NCBI GenBank assembly: GCA_023435225.1
Contig: JAEYRX010000054.1
Span: 1-20,391 of the forward strand
DNA from: Bacillota bacterium
Lineage (GTDB): Bacteria > Bacillota > UBA4882 > UBA8346
Reading direction: 5' to 3'
DNA length: 20,391 bases
Made by a program: the position numbers and the translations under genes. The notes under the pieces were generated by a model, which made no database searches, was not told where the DNA came from, and was given only the letters and a program-made list of their open reading frames with translations. This document shows positions 7,087 to 14,112 of the stretch, piece by piece; within the stretch, counting starts at the first letter, position 1; each line of letters starts with the position of its first letter.

Positions 7087-8841
7087 CTATTTCGCCAATT
7101 TATCATAAAATATTTCTTCCTGAACTGACCGTAAAGAAGTTTTACTTTTTAAAGCTTCTTCGTATTTTTTATATTTTACCGGATCAAACCGCCAGTATAC
7201 AATAATGTCGCTTAAATATCTTGATGAGTTATACTTTGATAAAACTGTCTTCGGCGTATCAAAAATATTTTTATAAAAGAGAGGTGAATAATTCCTCCCC
7301 CAAAACAAAACATAAGGTGTGTCACGATATATAATAGTATCAATCTTTTTAATGATTTTATTTCGCTCATTAACATCAAAAACCGGTGGCATAGAATCAA
7401 TCAGTCGGTCAACCTCAGGATTTTTATAACCCGGTAAATTGCTTCCGCCTAGTTCTGCTGCATACTTGGAATGCCAAAGCTGTTCGGGTTCACCAAATAA
7501 AGTACCCGACCAACCCATCATTACCGTATCAAATTTATATTCATCCATCTTTTTAATTAAAGTAGCCCATGAAATCCGTTCTAAATTAACTTTAACTCCT
7601 ATTTGTTTGCAATCCTCAACAAACAAGGTTAAATGTTTTTCATAGATATCTGTTGCATATGAAATAGTAAACTCCAAATTCTTTCCCTGATCATTGATTA
7701 AATAACCATCCTTATCCAGTCGAGTAAACCCAGCTTCCTTCAATAGTTTTTTTGCTAGAATAGGGTTATATTCTATAGATGGATTAGATTTATTTGAACC
7801 ATATAGTGAAGGCCAATATGATGAAAGAGATTCAAATTGATTATACTCAAACTTTTCAAGCATAGTCTTCCGATCTAAAAGATGAAAAATAGCTTGTCGT
7901 ACTCGAAGATCTTGAAAAAGAGACTTACGCATATTCAGCGCCAATCCATAAATGCCTTGAGGAGCGTAATTGTAAATTTTTTGTTTTACAATCCAATTCT
8001 TCTGAAACTGTTCCGAATTAGTCTCAGTAGCCCAACGCTTACCGGTAATATCAACAAAGATATCAAAATCTCCCTTTTTAAAGGCTTCAAAGGCAACCTC
8101 CTCATCACGGATAACTTTAAACTTGATTCTTGCAAAATTATAAGTTCTTTTATGATGTGGGAGCTGATCTGCCCAATAGTCCTTTCGCCGTGTCAATTCA
8201 TAATATCTTCCTTCTTTAACCTCGCTTAAGACATATGGTCCGCTTCCTGGAGGAAGGTTCATCGTAAAACTTTTGTTGAAATCCTTACCCTCAAAAAGAT
8301 GTTTGGGAAGAACACTAAAATCAACCAGAGCTATTAAATTATTGTAATGAACCGTCTTAGCTTTAAATAATACCGTATATTTATCAATAATCTCAGGTCG
8401 TTCAAAACGGCTATAAAACATCCGTTGAACCGGTGTCAAGTTCTTCGGATCCATAATCGTATCAAAAGTAAACAATATATCGTCTGTAGTAATTTGTTGA
8501 CCATCAGCCCATTTGGCTCTGGAGTCAATTATAACAGTAAAACTCTTTTTATCTTTTGAGGTTTCAATCGATTTTGCAATCAAAGGTTGATATTCCAGAG
8601 TATTCGGATCAAGTTCCATTAAGGTTTCATAAACCAATCCAAATACGATTGCAGAGTCAACCGAACCATCTACAAAATAGTTGAATGATTTTGGAAATTC
8701 CGAATTATAGAGTGATAACTGATTTGGTACATTACCAGAACCACCGGATGATATTTGTTTATTCTGTTTGGAAATATATGAAAAAAAACCGATTAGCATG
8801 ATTATACCTACTAAAATAATAATCGTTCTTTTATTTTTCAT
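7087..8841 (-). CDS. peptide-binding protein of the importer, YejA/SBP_bac_5 family
   Basis: This is the extracytoplasmic peptide-binding protein, 584 residues. Family features include SFTVIIDSRAKWADGQQITT followed by DDILFTFD, then GSGPYVL, KDYWADQLPHHKRTYNFARI, EAFKKGDFD, and LFQDLRVRQAIFHLLDR. The NFARIKFKVIRDEEVAFEAF stretch and the KRWATE motif fit YejA specifically. The N-terminus has a hydrophobic helix at about residues 7-23 (TIIILVGIIMLIGFFSY) but no lipobox cysteine; the only cysteine I see is deep in the mature domain. It is therefore probably a membrane-anchored or secreted protein rather than a lipoprotein. The ATG follows GGGGGTG. It is first in the importer operon. Substrate is inferred to be peptides from the family only. 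Confidence 0.93.
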   Translation of the reverse strand: MKNKRTIIILVGIIMLIGFFSYISKQNKQISSGGSGNVPNQLSLYNSEFPKSFNYFVDGSVDSAIVFGLVYETLMELDPNTLEYQPLIAKSIETSKDKKSFTVIIDSRAKWADGQQITTDDILFTFDTIMDPKNLTPVQRMFYSRFERPEIIDKYTVLFKAKTVHYNNLIALVDFSVLPKHLFEGKDFNKSFTMNLPPGSGPYVLSEVKEGRYYELTRRKDYWADQLPHHKRTYNFARIKFKVIRDEEVAFEAFKKGDFDIFVDITGKRWATETNSEQFQKNWIVKQKIYNYAPQGIYGLALNMRKSLFQDLRVRQAIFHLLDRKTMLEKFEYNQFESLSSYWPSLYGSNKSNPSIEYNPILAKKLLKEAGFTRLDKDGYLINDQGKNLEFTISYATDIYEKHLTLFVEDCKQIGVKVNLERISWATLIKKMDEYKFDTVMMGWSGTLFGEPEQLWHSKYAAELGGSNLPGYKNPEVDRLIDSMPPVFDVNERNKIIKKIDTIIYRDTPYVLFWGRNYSPLFYKNIFDTPKTVLSKYNSSRYLSDIIVYWRFDPVKYKKYEEALKSKTSLRSVQEEIFYDKLAK

Positions 8842-8928
8842 AACCGCACCCCCGGAAAAATCTTTTGGACTTTATTCGACGCTTAAAGTAAAATCCCTGT
8901 TAAATAATCACCCATTAAATTATGGAAG

Positions 8929-9273
8929 CTAGATAACGATCTCCTCTTCATCCCGCCCCACGCGCTCAATCCAATAGCATAACATTTTCTCAGCGTATTC
9001 CGTAGGAATCGTCGGGGGCCGCGTAGGAACCATTTCGTGTCCGTTAGAAACCGTTGGGCGACCCGTAGGAACCGTTCCGTATCAGGTAGGAATCATCCGG
9101 CGTCCCGTAGGAATCGTTGCGCATCCCGTAGGAACCATTGAGCGCCTCGTAGGAGTCACCGAGTAACTCGTAGGAGTTGTTCCGTAGATATAAATAAAAA
9201 ACTTGCCCGGTATGGACAAGTCCCTAGATTTTTGAATACGGTATTCGGATAATGCGATAATCCTCTCATCCAT
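8929..9273 (-). pseudogene. broken repeat-containing ORF
   Basis: An ORF starts at the ATG at 9273, with AAGGG about 10 bases upstream. It reads MDERIIALSEYRIQKSRDLS, then enters a heptapeptide repeat (SVTPTRR, SMVPTGC, ATIPTGR), hits TGA at 9082-9084, and continues in the same frame with more repeats (YGTVPTG...), ending WIERVGRDEEEIVI and TAG at 8929-8931. With the TGA ignored it is 114 codons. The frame keeping its repeat on both sides of the stop suggests a recent nonsense mutation, or that the protein pattern is only a by-product of a 21-bp DNA repeat. The N-terminal LSEYRIQKSRDL vaguely recalls the start of HEPN-domain proteins; this is weak. Confidence 0.35.
9002..9190. repeat. 21-bp tandem array, nine units
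   Basis: Nine consecutive units of exactly 21 bp start at 9002, 9023, 9044, 9065, 9086, 9107, 9128, 9149 and 9170. The consensus begins GTAGGAAYCRTT and the second half is more variable. The first half of the unit is far better conserved than the second. Since 21 is a multiple of three, the minus strand reads a heptapeptide repeat with a conserved Pro-Thr. Confidence 0.9.
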
Positions 9274-9298
9274 AAATCGGGACCCTTCGTTTGGACAT

Positions 9299-9454
9299 TC
9301 ATGTAAAATGGTAATACATTCTTAAGATGTTTTCATCCTTGATTGGCAGATTGTCTTTCATTTTAACATCATTCCCGAAGATATTTTGGAACCATTCATA
9401 TATGTTGCAACAATTTTTTAAGACTATTTTTCCCCGGTTGAAAAACAGCGGCAA
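9299..9454 (-). pseudogene. short ORF remnant
   Basis: An open frame of about 51 codons from a possible TTG at 9454 reads LPLFFNRGKIVLKNCCNIYE, then WFQNIFGNDVKMKDNLPIKD, and ends YYHFT before TGA at 9299-9301. It looks protein-like but has no good ribosome binding site and no recognised family. It ends 26 bases before the ATG of the broken repeat ORF. Confidence 0.25.
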
Positions 9455-9507
9455 TTTTTTGGTTGAGTCCGGTGATCTCTAATTTAACTCCGATTTATTA
9501 AGTATAA

Positions 9508-10065
9508 TCATTCGGGAAACACTAGTTTTATATCAATCGACAACTCTTCCATAATCCCTACTTTTATTAACCCTTCATCATAAGATTCAACCTTATAAAA
9601 CCCTGTATCAAGCCTGTAAACCGTAATAATTTTTTCATCCGGTTCGATAATCCAATATTCTTTTACCCCGGCGTCACGATATTTCCAAAGTTTTTTTACT
9701 TTATCGATCCGCGCATTTGACGGGGAAACAATTTCTACAATCATATCAGGAGTTCCTATAATACCGGCGGAAACAATTTTTTTTGGGTCACATACTACTA
9801 CGATATCCGGAATTATATAATTTTTTGAATTTTTATCTTCTGCTTTACCATCCAGCCAAACAGCAGGTTCAGTAAAAACTTTACATGGTTTACCTTTTAA
9901 GTAATTATAAATCTGATTTGAGATTTCCATCATGATCCCTTGATGTTCAATTGATGGTCTTGCTTGTAAATAAGGCATTCCATCTATTAATTCCCATCGT
10001 TCATTTTCCGGAAATTTTAAAATTTCTCCATATGTATAGATACGATTTTCAATTTGATAACTCAA
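9508..10065 (-). CDS. Uma2 family (DUF820) putative nuclease
   Basis: This protein of about 185 residues belongs to the Uma2 family, which has a PD-(D/E)XK nuclease-like fold. Diagnostic pieces are YTYGEILKFPENERWELIDG at the N-terminus, IIPDIVVVCD (Asp near 87), PDMIVEIVSPSN (Glu near 111), then KVKKLWKYRDAGVKEYWIIE. The ATG at 10074 directly abuts AAAGG with no spacing, so I favour the TTG three codons later, about 9 bases from AAAGG; the ATG remains possible. Uma2 genes are abundant in cyanobacteria and some Firmicutes and are often scattered as solitary genes, as here. Function in the cell is unproven for the family. It lies just downstream of repeat debris. Confidence 0.85.
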   Translation of the reverse strand: MSYQIENRIYTYGEILKFPENERWELIDGMPYLQARPSIEHQGIMMEISNQIYNYLKGKPCKVFTEPAVWLDGKAEDKNSKNYIIPDIVVVCDPKKIVSAGIIGTPDMIVEIVSPSNARIDKVKKLWKYRDAGVKEYWIIEPDEKIITVYRLDTGFYKVESYDEGLIKVGIMEELSIDIKLVFPE

Positions 10066-10408
10066 GGTAAACATCCTTTCTGCTTCGATCCCGCCTTGGC
10101 TGGTCGAAAGTAATTTTACTAAAGAGTTATTATGATAAATTCAAATTCTTATCGGGTCGATATCGAAGAGAATGAAAATCCCGTCGGTGACTCCGACCCA
10201 GATCGGTCAATTTAAAATTTAATTCCTCGTTTATTTATACCATAGGGTCCAACACCTTATCCATACTCCCGTATAAGGAGCGAGTTTCATCTTGATTTAA
10301 GTATAACATAAATCAAAAATGTTTCAATCTACACTCCCATACAGGAATAAGCTAACATAACCCTGCTTACCTGTGATCACAAAGATAAATTATGAGGGTA
10401 ACCAAATT
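10066..10408. other. 343-base gap between hom copy 1 and the Uma2 gene
   Basis: No gene is seen. It contains a short hairpin (GTCGG, 5-base loop, CCGAC at 10183-10197), a CCTTAT...ATAAGG inverted repeat near 10251-10275, a perfect TGTGATCACA palindrome at 10372-10381, and AGGAATAAGCTAAC at about 10343, which is also present at about 5639 in the importer gap. Confidence 0.4.
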
Positions 10409-11692
10409 TCAAAATAACCTTAATCGCAAATACTTTTCTTTAACGAAATCAAAGCGGCCGATTTTTCCCAAAGCCTCCTCCATCGATTCTTCCGAAGCCT
10501 CATGTGTTAAAATTACCACCGGTACATAATCATCTTGCAGATCCGTCTCCAATTGAACCACCGAAGCAATAGAAATCCCATTCTCCCCTAAAACTCCGGC
10601 AATCTTCGCTAAGACCCCGGGAATGTCCTTGGTAAAAAATCTTAAATAAAAACGGTTTTTAAGTTCTTTAAGCGGAATAAGCCTTAAACTATGATTTCCC
10701 GATATTACCATATCATTTAAAATGTTGGACTCCGGATCTAGGCTTTTTCGCGAGAGACTAATAATATCACTCACAATTGAGCTGGCAGTCGGTCTTTCTC
10801 CGGCTCCCGGACCATAAAACAAGGTTTCCCCGGCATAGTCTCCTTTCACAAAAACAGCGTTTAACTCCCGATTAACAGCTGCCAACAAATGGGAGTCCGG
10901 CACTAATGTCGGGTGGACCCTTATATCCAGTCCTTCAGATAATCTACGATAGACAGCCAATAATTTAACGGTATACCCGAACTGTTTGGCGAACTTGATA
11001 TCCAGTCCGGTTATATTGGTAATTCCTTCAACATATAACCGGTTAAACTCCACCCAACTATTAGAGGCGAGTAAAGCTAAAATCGTTAATTTATGAGCGG
11101 CATCTCCACCTTCAACATCCAAACTTGGGTCAGCTTCGGCAAAACCTTTAAGCTGCGCTTCCTTTAAGGCCTCAGCGAATTCCAAATCATCCTGATGCAT
11201 CCGGCTTAATATATAATTAGCTGTCCCGTTTAAAATCCCGTACATTTCCTCGATCTCATTAGCAGCAAGTCCCTCCCGCAAACTTTTGATAATCGGTATC
11301 CCTCCACCTACACTTGCTTCGAAGAGTAACTCCACTCCATTTTCGTCAGCGGTTTTAAAAAGCTCCCGGCCTCGTACAGCTATCAAAGCTTTATTGGCCG
11401 TAACCACATGCTTCCGGTTTTGCAATGCTTGGCTGATATATTTAAAAGCCGGTTCAATCCCACCAATCGCCTCAACAACAATCTCAATCTCCGGATCAGC
11501 AACTATCTCTTCCACTTGAGAAGTTAATTTAATTCCGCTTAAATCAACCTTTCTTGGTTTCGCCAAATCAGACACTAAAATAGTCTTCAGCTTGTAACTC
11601 TCCTGCCGCTGTGCATTCAACTTTTGTAATAGCCGGACTACTCCGGTCCCGACCGTTCCTAATCCCAATAAACCAATACTAATCGCTTTCAT
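10409..11692 (-). CDS. hom: homoserine dehydrogenase, copy 1
   Basis: NAD(P)-dependent homoserine dehydrogenase, which reduces aspartate semialdehyde to homoserine at the branch to threonine and methionine. 427 residues. The Rossmann motif GLLGLGTVGTGV is at about 7-18, the TANK lysine at about 101, and ILNGTANYIL at about 153. The family signature AQLKGFAEADPSLDVEGGDA ends with the catalytic lysine at about 201. GPGAGERPTASSIVSDI follows, then a C-terminal ACT domain (RFFTKDIPGVLAKIAGVLGE) expected to bind an allosteric amino acid. The ATG at 11692 is 9 bases after GGAG; the upstream in-frame extension comes from repeat sequence. It is preceded by its own T-box leader and no thrB or thrC is adjacent. 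It is clearly paralogous to the next gene, with long identical blocks. Confidence 0.97.
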   Translation of the reverse strand: MKAISIGLLGLGTVGTGVVRLLQKLNAQRQESYKLKTILVSDLAKPRKVDLSGIKLTSQVEEIVADPEIEIVVEAIGGIEPAFKYISQALQNRKHVVTANKALIAVRGRELFKTADENGVELLFEASVGGGIPIIKSLREGLAANEIEEMYGILNGTANYILSRMHQDDLEFAEALKEAQLKGFAEADPSLDVEGGDAAHKLTILALLASNSWVEFNRLYVEGITNITGLDIKFAKQFGYTVKLLAVYRRLSEGLDIRVHPTLVPDSHLLAAVNRELNAVFVKGDYAGETLFYGPGAGERPTASSIVSDIISLSRKSLDPESNILNDMVISGNHSLRLIPLKELKNRFYLRFFTKDIPGVLAKIAGVLGENGISIASVVQLETDLQDDYVPVVILTHEASEESMEEALGKIGRFDFVKEKYLRLRLF

Positions 11693-11712
11693 AAAAAACC
11701 ACTCCTTTTTTA

Positions 11713-11842
11713 ATAGGCAACAGGCAAGAGGCATTAGGCAGTAGTAAAATATAATATTAGTGAATGTTTTTCCTTAAAAATATTTGGCTTTTAAAACTAG
11801 TGCCTAATGCCTAATGCCTAATGCCTAATCCCTAATGCCTGA
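11713..11842. repeat. paired-arm short repeat, TAATGCC type, copy 1
   Basis: The arm at 11713-11744 (AGGCAACAGGCAAGAGGCAT TAGGC...) faces the arm at 11798-11842 (TGCCTAATGCCTAATGCCTA and further units). It sits between the T-box terminator and the hom ribosome binding site, so antiterminated mRNA could fold it into a second hairpin. A homologous element is in the other hom leader. Confidence 0.7.
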
Positions 11843-11844
11843 AA

Positions 11845-12070
11845 TAAAAAAACCCTTCATCCTCAAAGGACGAAAGGTTCACTTCCGCGGTCCCACCTTT
11901 TTTGGTTAAAACCCACTTAATATTAGTAAATAACGGTTACTGCCGGGATACCTTTAGTAATATCCGGTATCCACTCAGGGGTGGTATGATTAGCTGCTCT
12001 TTAAAGAAGGCTTTCAGCCGCCGGCCTTCAATCTCTGATAAATAGTCCAACTAATTTTTGTCCCCATCAT
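11845..12070 (-). promoter_or_regulatory. T-box riboswitch, threonine specifier, upstream of hom copy 1
   Basis: Read on the minus strand: stem I opens near CGATGATGGGG, with AGAGA at 12032-12036 and a distal hairpin GAAGGC...GCCTTC. The specifier region ATACCACCCC puts codon ACC (Thr) at 11983-11985, followed by the usual A, and its CCCC pairs with GGGG of the 5' strand. Stem III is GGATACC...GGTATCC. The T-box motif AGGTGGGACCGCGG is at 11885-11898, then terminator arms AACCTTTCGTCC/GGATGAAGGGTT (11851-11879) and a T7 tract. Uncharged tRNA-Thr should stabilise the antiterminator and allow hom expression. The UGGG bulge could pair with an acceptor end having U at the discriminator, by wobble. 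Confidence 0.93.
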
Positions 12071-12095
12071 CGCTTTTAAATTATTGGAATTCAAT

Positions 12096-12127
12096 CCCTT
12101 TTAATCCGTGTCAATCCTGTCAAAATT
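12096..12127. repeat. single arm of the ATCCTGT repeat type
   Basis: TTTTAATCCGTGTCAATCCT and the following GTCAA match one arm of the elements at 911-985 and 16728-16805; I see no partner arm. It lies just upstream of the copy 1 T-box leader, and its minus strand contains TTGACA-like words. Confidence 0.4.
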
Positions 12128-12133
12128 ATTTAT

Positions 12134-12231
12134 GGAAGCGCTGATTAATTGAATAAGTGATGATTTTGTGCTTCGCAAAATGCCTAATACCACATATTTG
12201 CTCGCACAAAATCGGATTAATCAGCGCTTCC
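12134..12231 (-). mobile_element. 98-bp palindromic MITE-like element, copy 1
   Basis: Its ends are GGAAGCGCTGATTAAT inverted repeats. Inside is a second inverted pair, ATTTTGTGC...GCACAAAAT, and a third weaker one, so the whole unit folds as a nested hairpin. It matches the copy at 20136-20233 in reverse orientation at 92 of 98 positions by eye. It encodes nothing. It lies between the stop of hom copy 2 and the leader of hom copy 1. Confidence 0.85.
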
Positions 12232-12251
12232 TTAGGCCCCAAACACCTGCT

Positions 12252-13553
12252 TTAAAACAATCTCAATCGTAAATACTGATCCTTTACGAAATCAAACTTC
12301 CCAATTTTCGCTAAAGCATTCTCCATAGCCTCTTCAGAAGCTTCATGCGTTAAAATCACAATTGGAACATAATTATCCTGTTCATGGGTTTCCAACTGGA
12401 CCATGGAAGAGATGGAAATTCCATTTTCCCCAAGTACGCCGGAGATCTTTGATAAAACTCCCGGAGCATCCAAAGTGTAGAATCTTAGATAGAACCGGTT
12501 GACAATTTTTTGAACCGGTAGAACTTTAACCACTTTCTCCGGATTAACCGTCCGGTTACAGAACTGCTCTCCTTCTTTCAAAAGCAGATCCCGGGAAAGA
12601 TCGACAATATCACTGACAATAGCGCTGGCAGTCGGTCTCTCTCCGGCTCCCGGACCGTAAAACATGGTATTACCGACGAAATCCCCTTTGACAAACACTG
12701 CATTCAACTCATTATTAACTGATGCCAACAGATGAGTATTCGGTACTAAGGTTGGATGAACCCTTAAATCCAAACCTTCCGGAAAAGAACGGAATATAGC
12801 TAAAAGTTTGATGGTATACCCGAATTGCTTAGCAAAATTAATATCTAACTTCGTTATAGCAGTTATTCCTTCAACATAAAGTTCATTAAAATCTACAAAT
12901 CCAGTAGAAGCGATGGAGGATAAAATAGTAAGCTTGTGAGCGGCATCTCCTCCGCCTACATCCAAGGTCGGGTCAGCTTCGGCAAAACCTTTAATTTGAG
13001 CCTCTTTCAAAGCCTGCTCAAATTCCAGATTATCCTGGTGCATCCGGGTCAAGATATAATTAGAAGTGCCGTTTAAAATCCCATACATGCTTTGAATTTT
13101 ATTAGCGACAAGTCCTTCCCGTAAACCTTTTATAATTGGAATACCTCCACCGACACTGGCTTCAAATAACAAATCCACGCCATTTTCAGCGGCAATTTTA
13201 AAAAGTTCCCGGCCCTTAGTAGCAATTAGTGCCTTATTAGCAGTAACAACATGTTTGCGTTTTTTAAGAGCTTGGGACACAAAACTAAAGGCCGGCTCAT
13301 AACCGCCAATAGTTTCTACGACAATATCGATCTCCGGGTCATCAAGTATTTCATTTACTTGATCGGTACATTTTACTCCATTCAAATCCAGATTTCTATT
13401 ACGGCTCCAATCCTTCTCGGCGATTGTCTTTAACTTGAAGTTAAGAGCGGATCTGGTATTTAAGAGTTCTTGCTGTTCCAATAATACCCGGGCCACTCCG
13501 GTTCCGACTGTTCCTAATCCTAAGATTCCAATATTCACTAAATGGTCCTGCAT
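12252..13553 (-). CDS. hom: homoserine dehydrogenase, copy 2
   Basis: This is a second complete homoserine dehydrogenase, 433 residues, colinear with copy 1. The Rossmann motif GILGLGTVGTGV is at about 9-20, the TANK lysine at about 107, and ILNGTSNYIL. The signature AQIKGFAEADPTLDVGGGDA ends with the catalytic lysine at about 207. GPGAGERPTASAIVSDI and a C-terminal ACT domain (RFYTLDAPGVLSKISGVLGE) follow. In the DVxGxD signature it has Gly (about 200) where copy 1 and most homologues have Glu; the position is variable in the family pattern, so activity is not excluded. The N-terminal region (residues 28-70) and the linker before ACT have diverged most. The ATG is 8 bases after GGAG. It has its own T-box leader. 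Confidence 0.97.
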   Translation of the reverse strand: MQDHLVNIGILGLGTVGTGVARVLLEQQELLNTRSALNFKLKTIAEKDWSRNRNLDLNGVKCTDQVNEILDDPEIDIVVETIGGYEPAFSFVSQALKKRKHVVTANKALIATKGRELFKIAAENGVDLLFEASVGGGIPIIKGLREGLVANKIQSMYGILNGTSNYILTRMHQDNLEFEQALKEAQIKGFAEADPTLDVGGGDAAHKLTILSSIASTGFVDFNELYVEGITAITKLDINFAKQFGYTIKLLAIFRSFPEGLDLRVHPTLVPNTHLLASVNNELNAVFVKGDFVGNTMFYGPGAGERPTASAIVSDIVDLSRDLLLKEGEQFCNRTVNPEKVVKVLPVQKIVNRFYLRFYTLDAPGVLSKISGVLGENGISISSMVQLETHEQDNYVPIVILTHEASEEAMENALAKIGKFDFVKDQYLRLRLF

Positions 13554-13572
13554 AAAAATCACTCCTTTTTTA

Positions 13573-13693
13573 ATAGGCAACAGGTACTAGGCATTAGGCA
13601 ACAGTAAAAAAACAAAATAATGATTTTAAGTGTTTTACCTGAACATATTTACTTGTAAAAACTAGTGCCTAATGCCTAATTACTAATGCCTAA
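13573..13693. repeat. paired-arm short repeat, TAATGCC type, copy 2
   Basis: The left arm at 13573-13605 (AGGCAACAGGTACTAGGCAT TAGGC) and right arm at 13662-13693 (TGCCTAATGCCTAATTACTA ATGCC) occupy the same place as in hom copy 1, between terminator and ribosome binding site. The arms have fewer units, so tandem copy number has changed since duplication. Confidence 0.7.
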
Positions 13694-13699
13694 AATATA

Positions 13700-13970
13700 A
13701 AAAAACCCTTCATCCTCAAAGGACGAAAGGTTACTTCCGCGGTTCCACCTTTTTTGGTTAGTATTGCTTCAATTTTCATTCCGGCAACACCAGACCCAAC
13801 TCATACGGATAACGGCCGTTCCGGGCAACCATACTAAAGCATTATCAATAAAATCTTCTATTTCCGGTTGCCACTCCAAGGTGGTATCGTTACTTTACAT
13901 TAAGGAAGGCTTTCAGCCGCCGGCCTTCCATCTCTACTAACTTCGGGAAACGACATATCCTTGTCATCGT
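13700..13970 (-). promoter_or_regulatory. T-box riboswitch, threonine specifier, upstream of hom copy 2
   Basis: Same architecture as the other leader. Stem I starts at CGATGACAAGG, AGAGA is at 13931-13935, and the distal hairpin is GAAGGC...GCCTTCC. The specifier ACC is at 13883-13885 in GATACCACCTTG, whose CCTTG pairs with CAAGG. Stem III is GGCAACC...GGTTGCC with a larger loop than copy 1. The T-box motif AGGTGGAACCGCGG is at 13737-13750; terminator arms are at 13705-13732, followed by a T7 tract. A TATACT -10 box at 13974-13979 sits directly before stem I; the -35 region is only T-rich. The UGGA bulge can pair with a U discriminator, compatible with Firmicutes tRNA-Thr. Confidence 0.93.
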
Positions 13971-14051
13971 TTTAGTATACATTACCACTTGGCTAAAAAA
14001 AAATCAAGAACTTTCTTTACTATATAGCTTAAGTTGCAAAAATTTAACATT

Positions 14052-14095
14052 TTGAATTGTTACTCATGAAAGAGAAATAATAGTAATTACTATTA
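14052..14095 (+). promoter_or_regulatory. candidate promoter and 18-bp palindromic operator
   Basis: TTGAAT (14052-14057), an 18-base spacer and AATAAT (14076-14081) form a weak promoter. The -10 region overlaps a perfect 18-bp palindrome, TAATAGTAATTACTATTA (14078-14095), immediately before the AAAAAAGGAGG ribosome binding site. Its position suggests repressor binding, but the AT-rich palindrome could be fortuitous. Confidence 0.35.
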
Positions 14096-14112
14096 AAAAA
14101 GGAGGAATAAAA

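Noticed and set aside
7882..8229. Plus-strand open frame of 115 codons opposite the binding-protein gene
   Set aside because: Shadow of the YejA-like coding sequence; composition and lack of a ribosome binding site argue against it.
9002..9190. 21-bp array considered as a CRISPR array
   Set aside because: Units are contiguous with a fixed 21-bp period and only about 12 conserved bases; there are no spacers of CRISPR length and no cas genes.
10372..10381. TGTGATCACA palindrome as a CRP/FNR-type site
   Set aside because: It lacks the central 6-base spacing of TGTGA-N6-TCACA and lies downstream of hom copy 1 with no promoter near.
11693..11734. 14-residue N-terminal extension of hom copy 1
   Set aside because: It is translated from the TAATGCC-type repeat and upstream of the GGAG site; the conserved start MKAISIGLLG fits the family.
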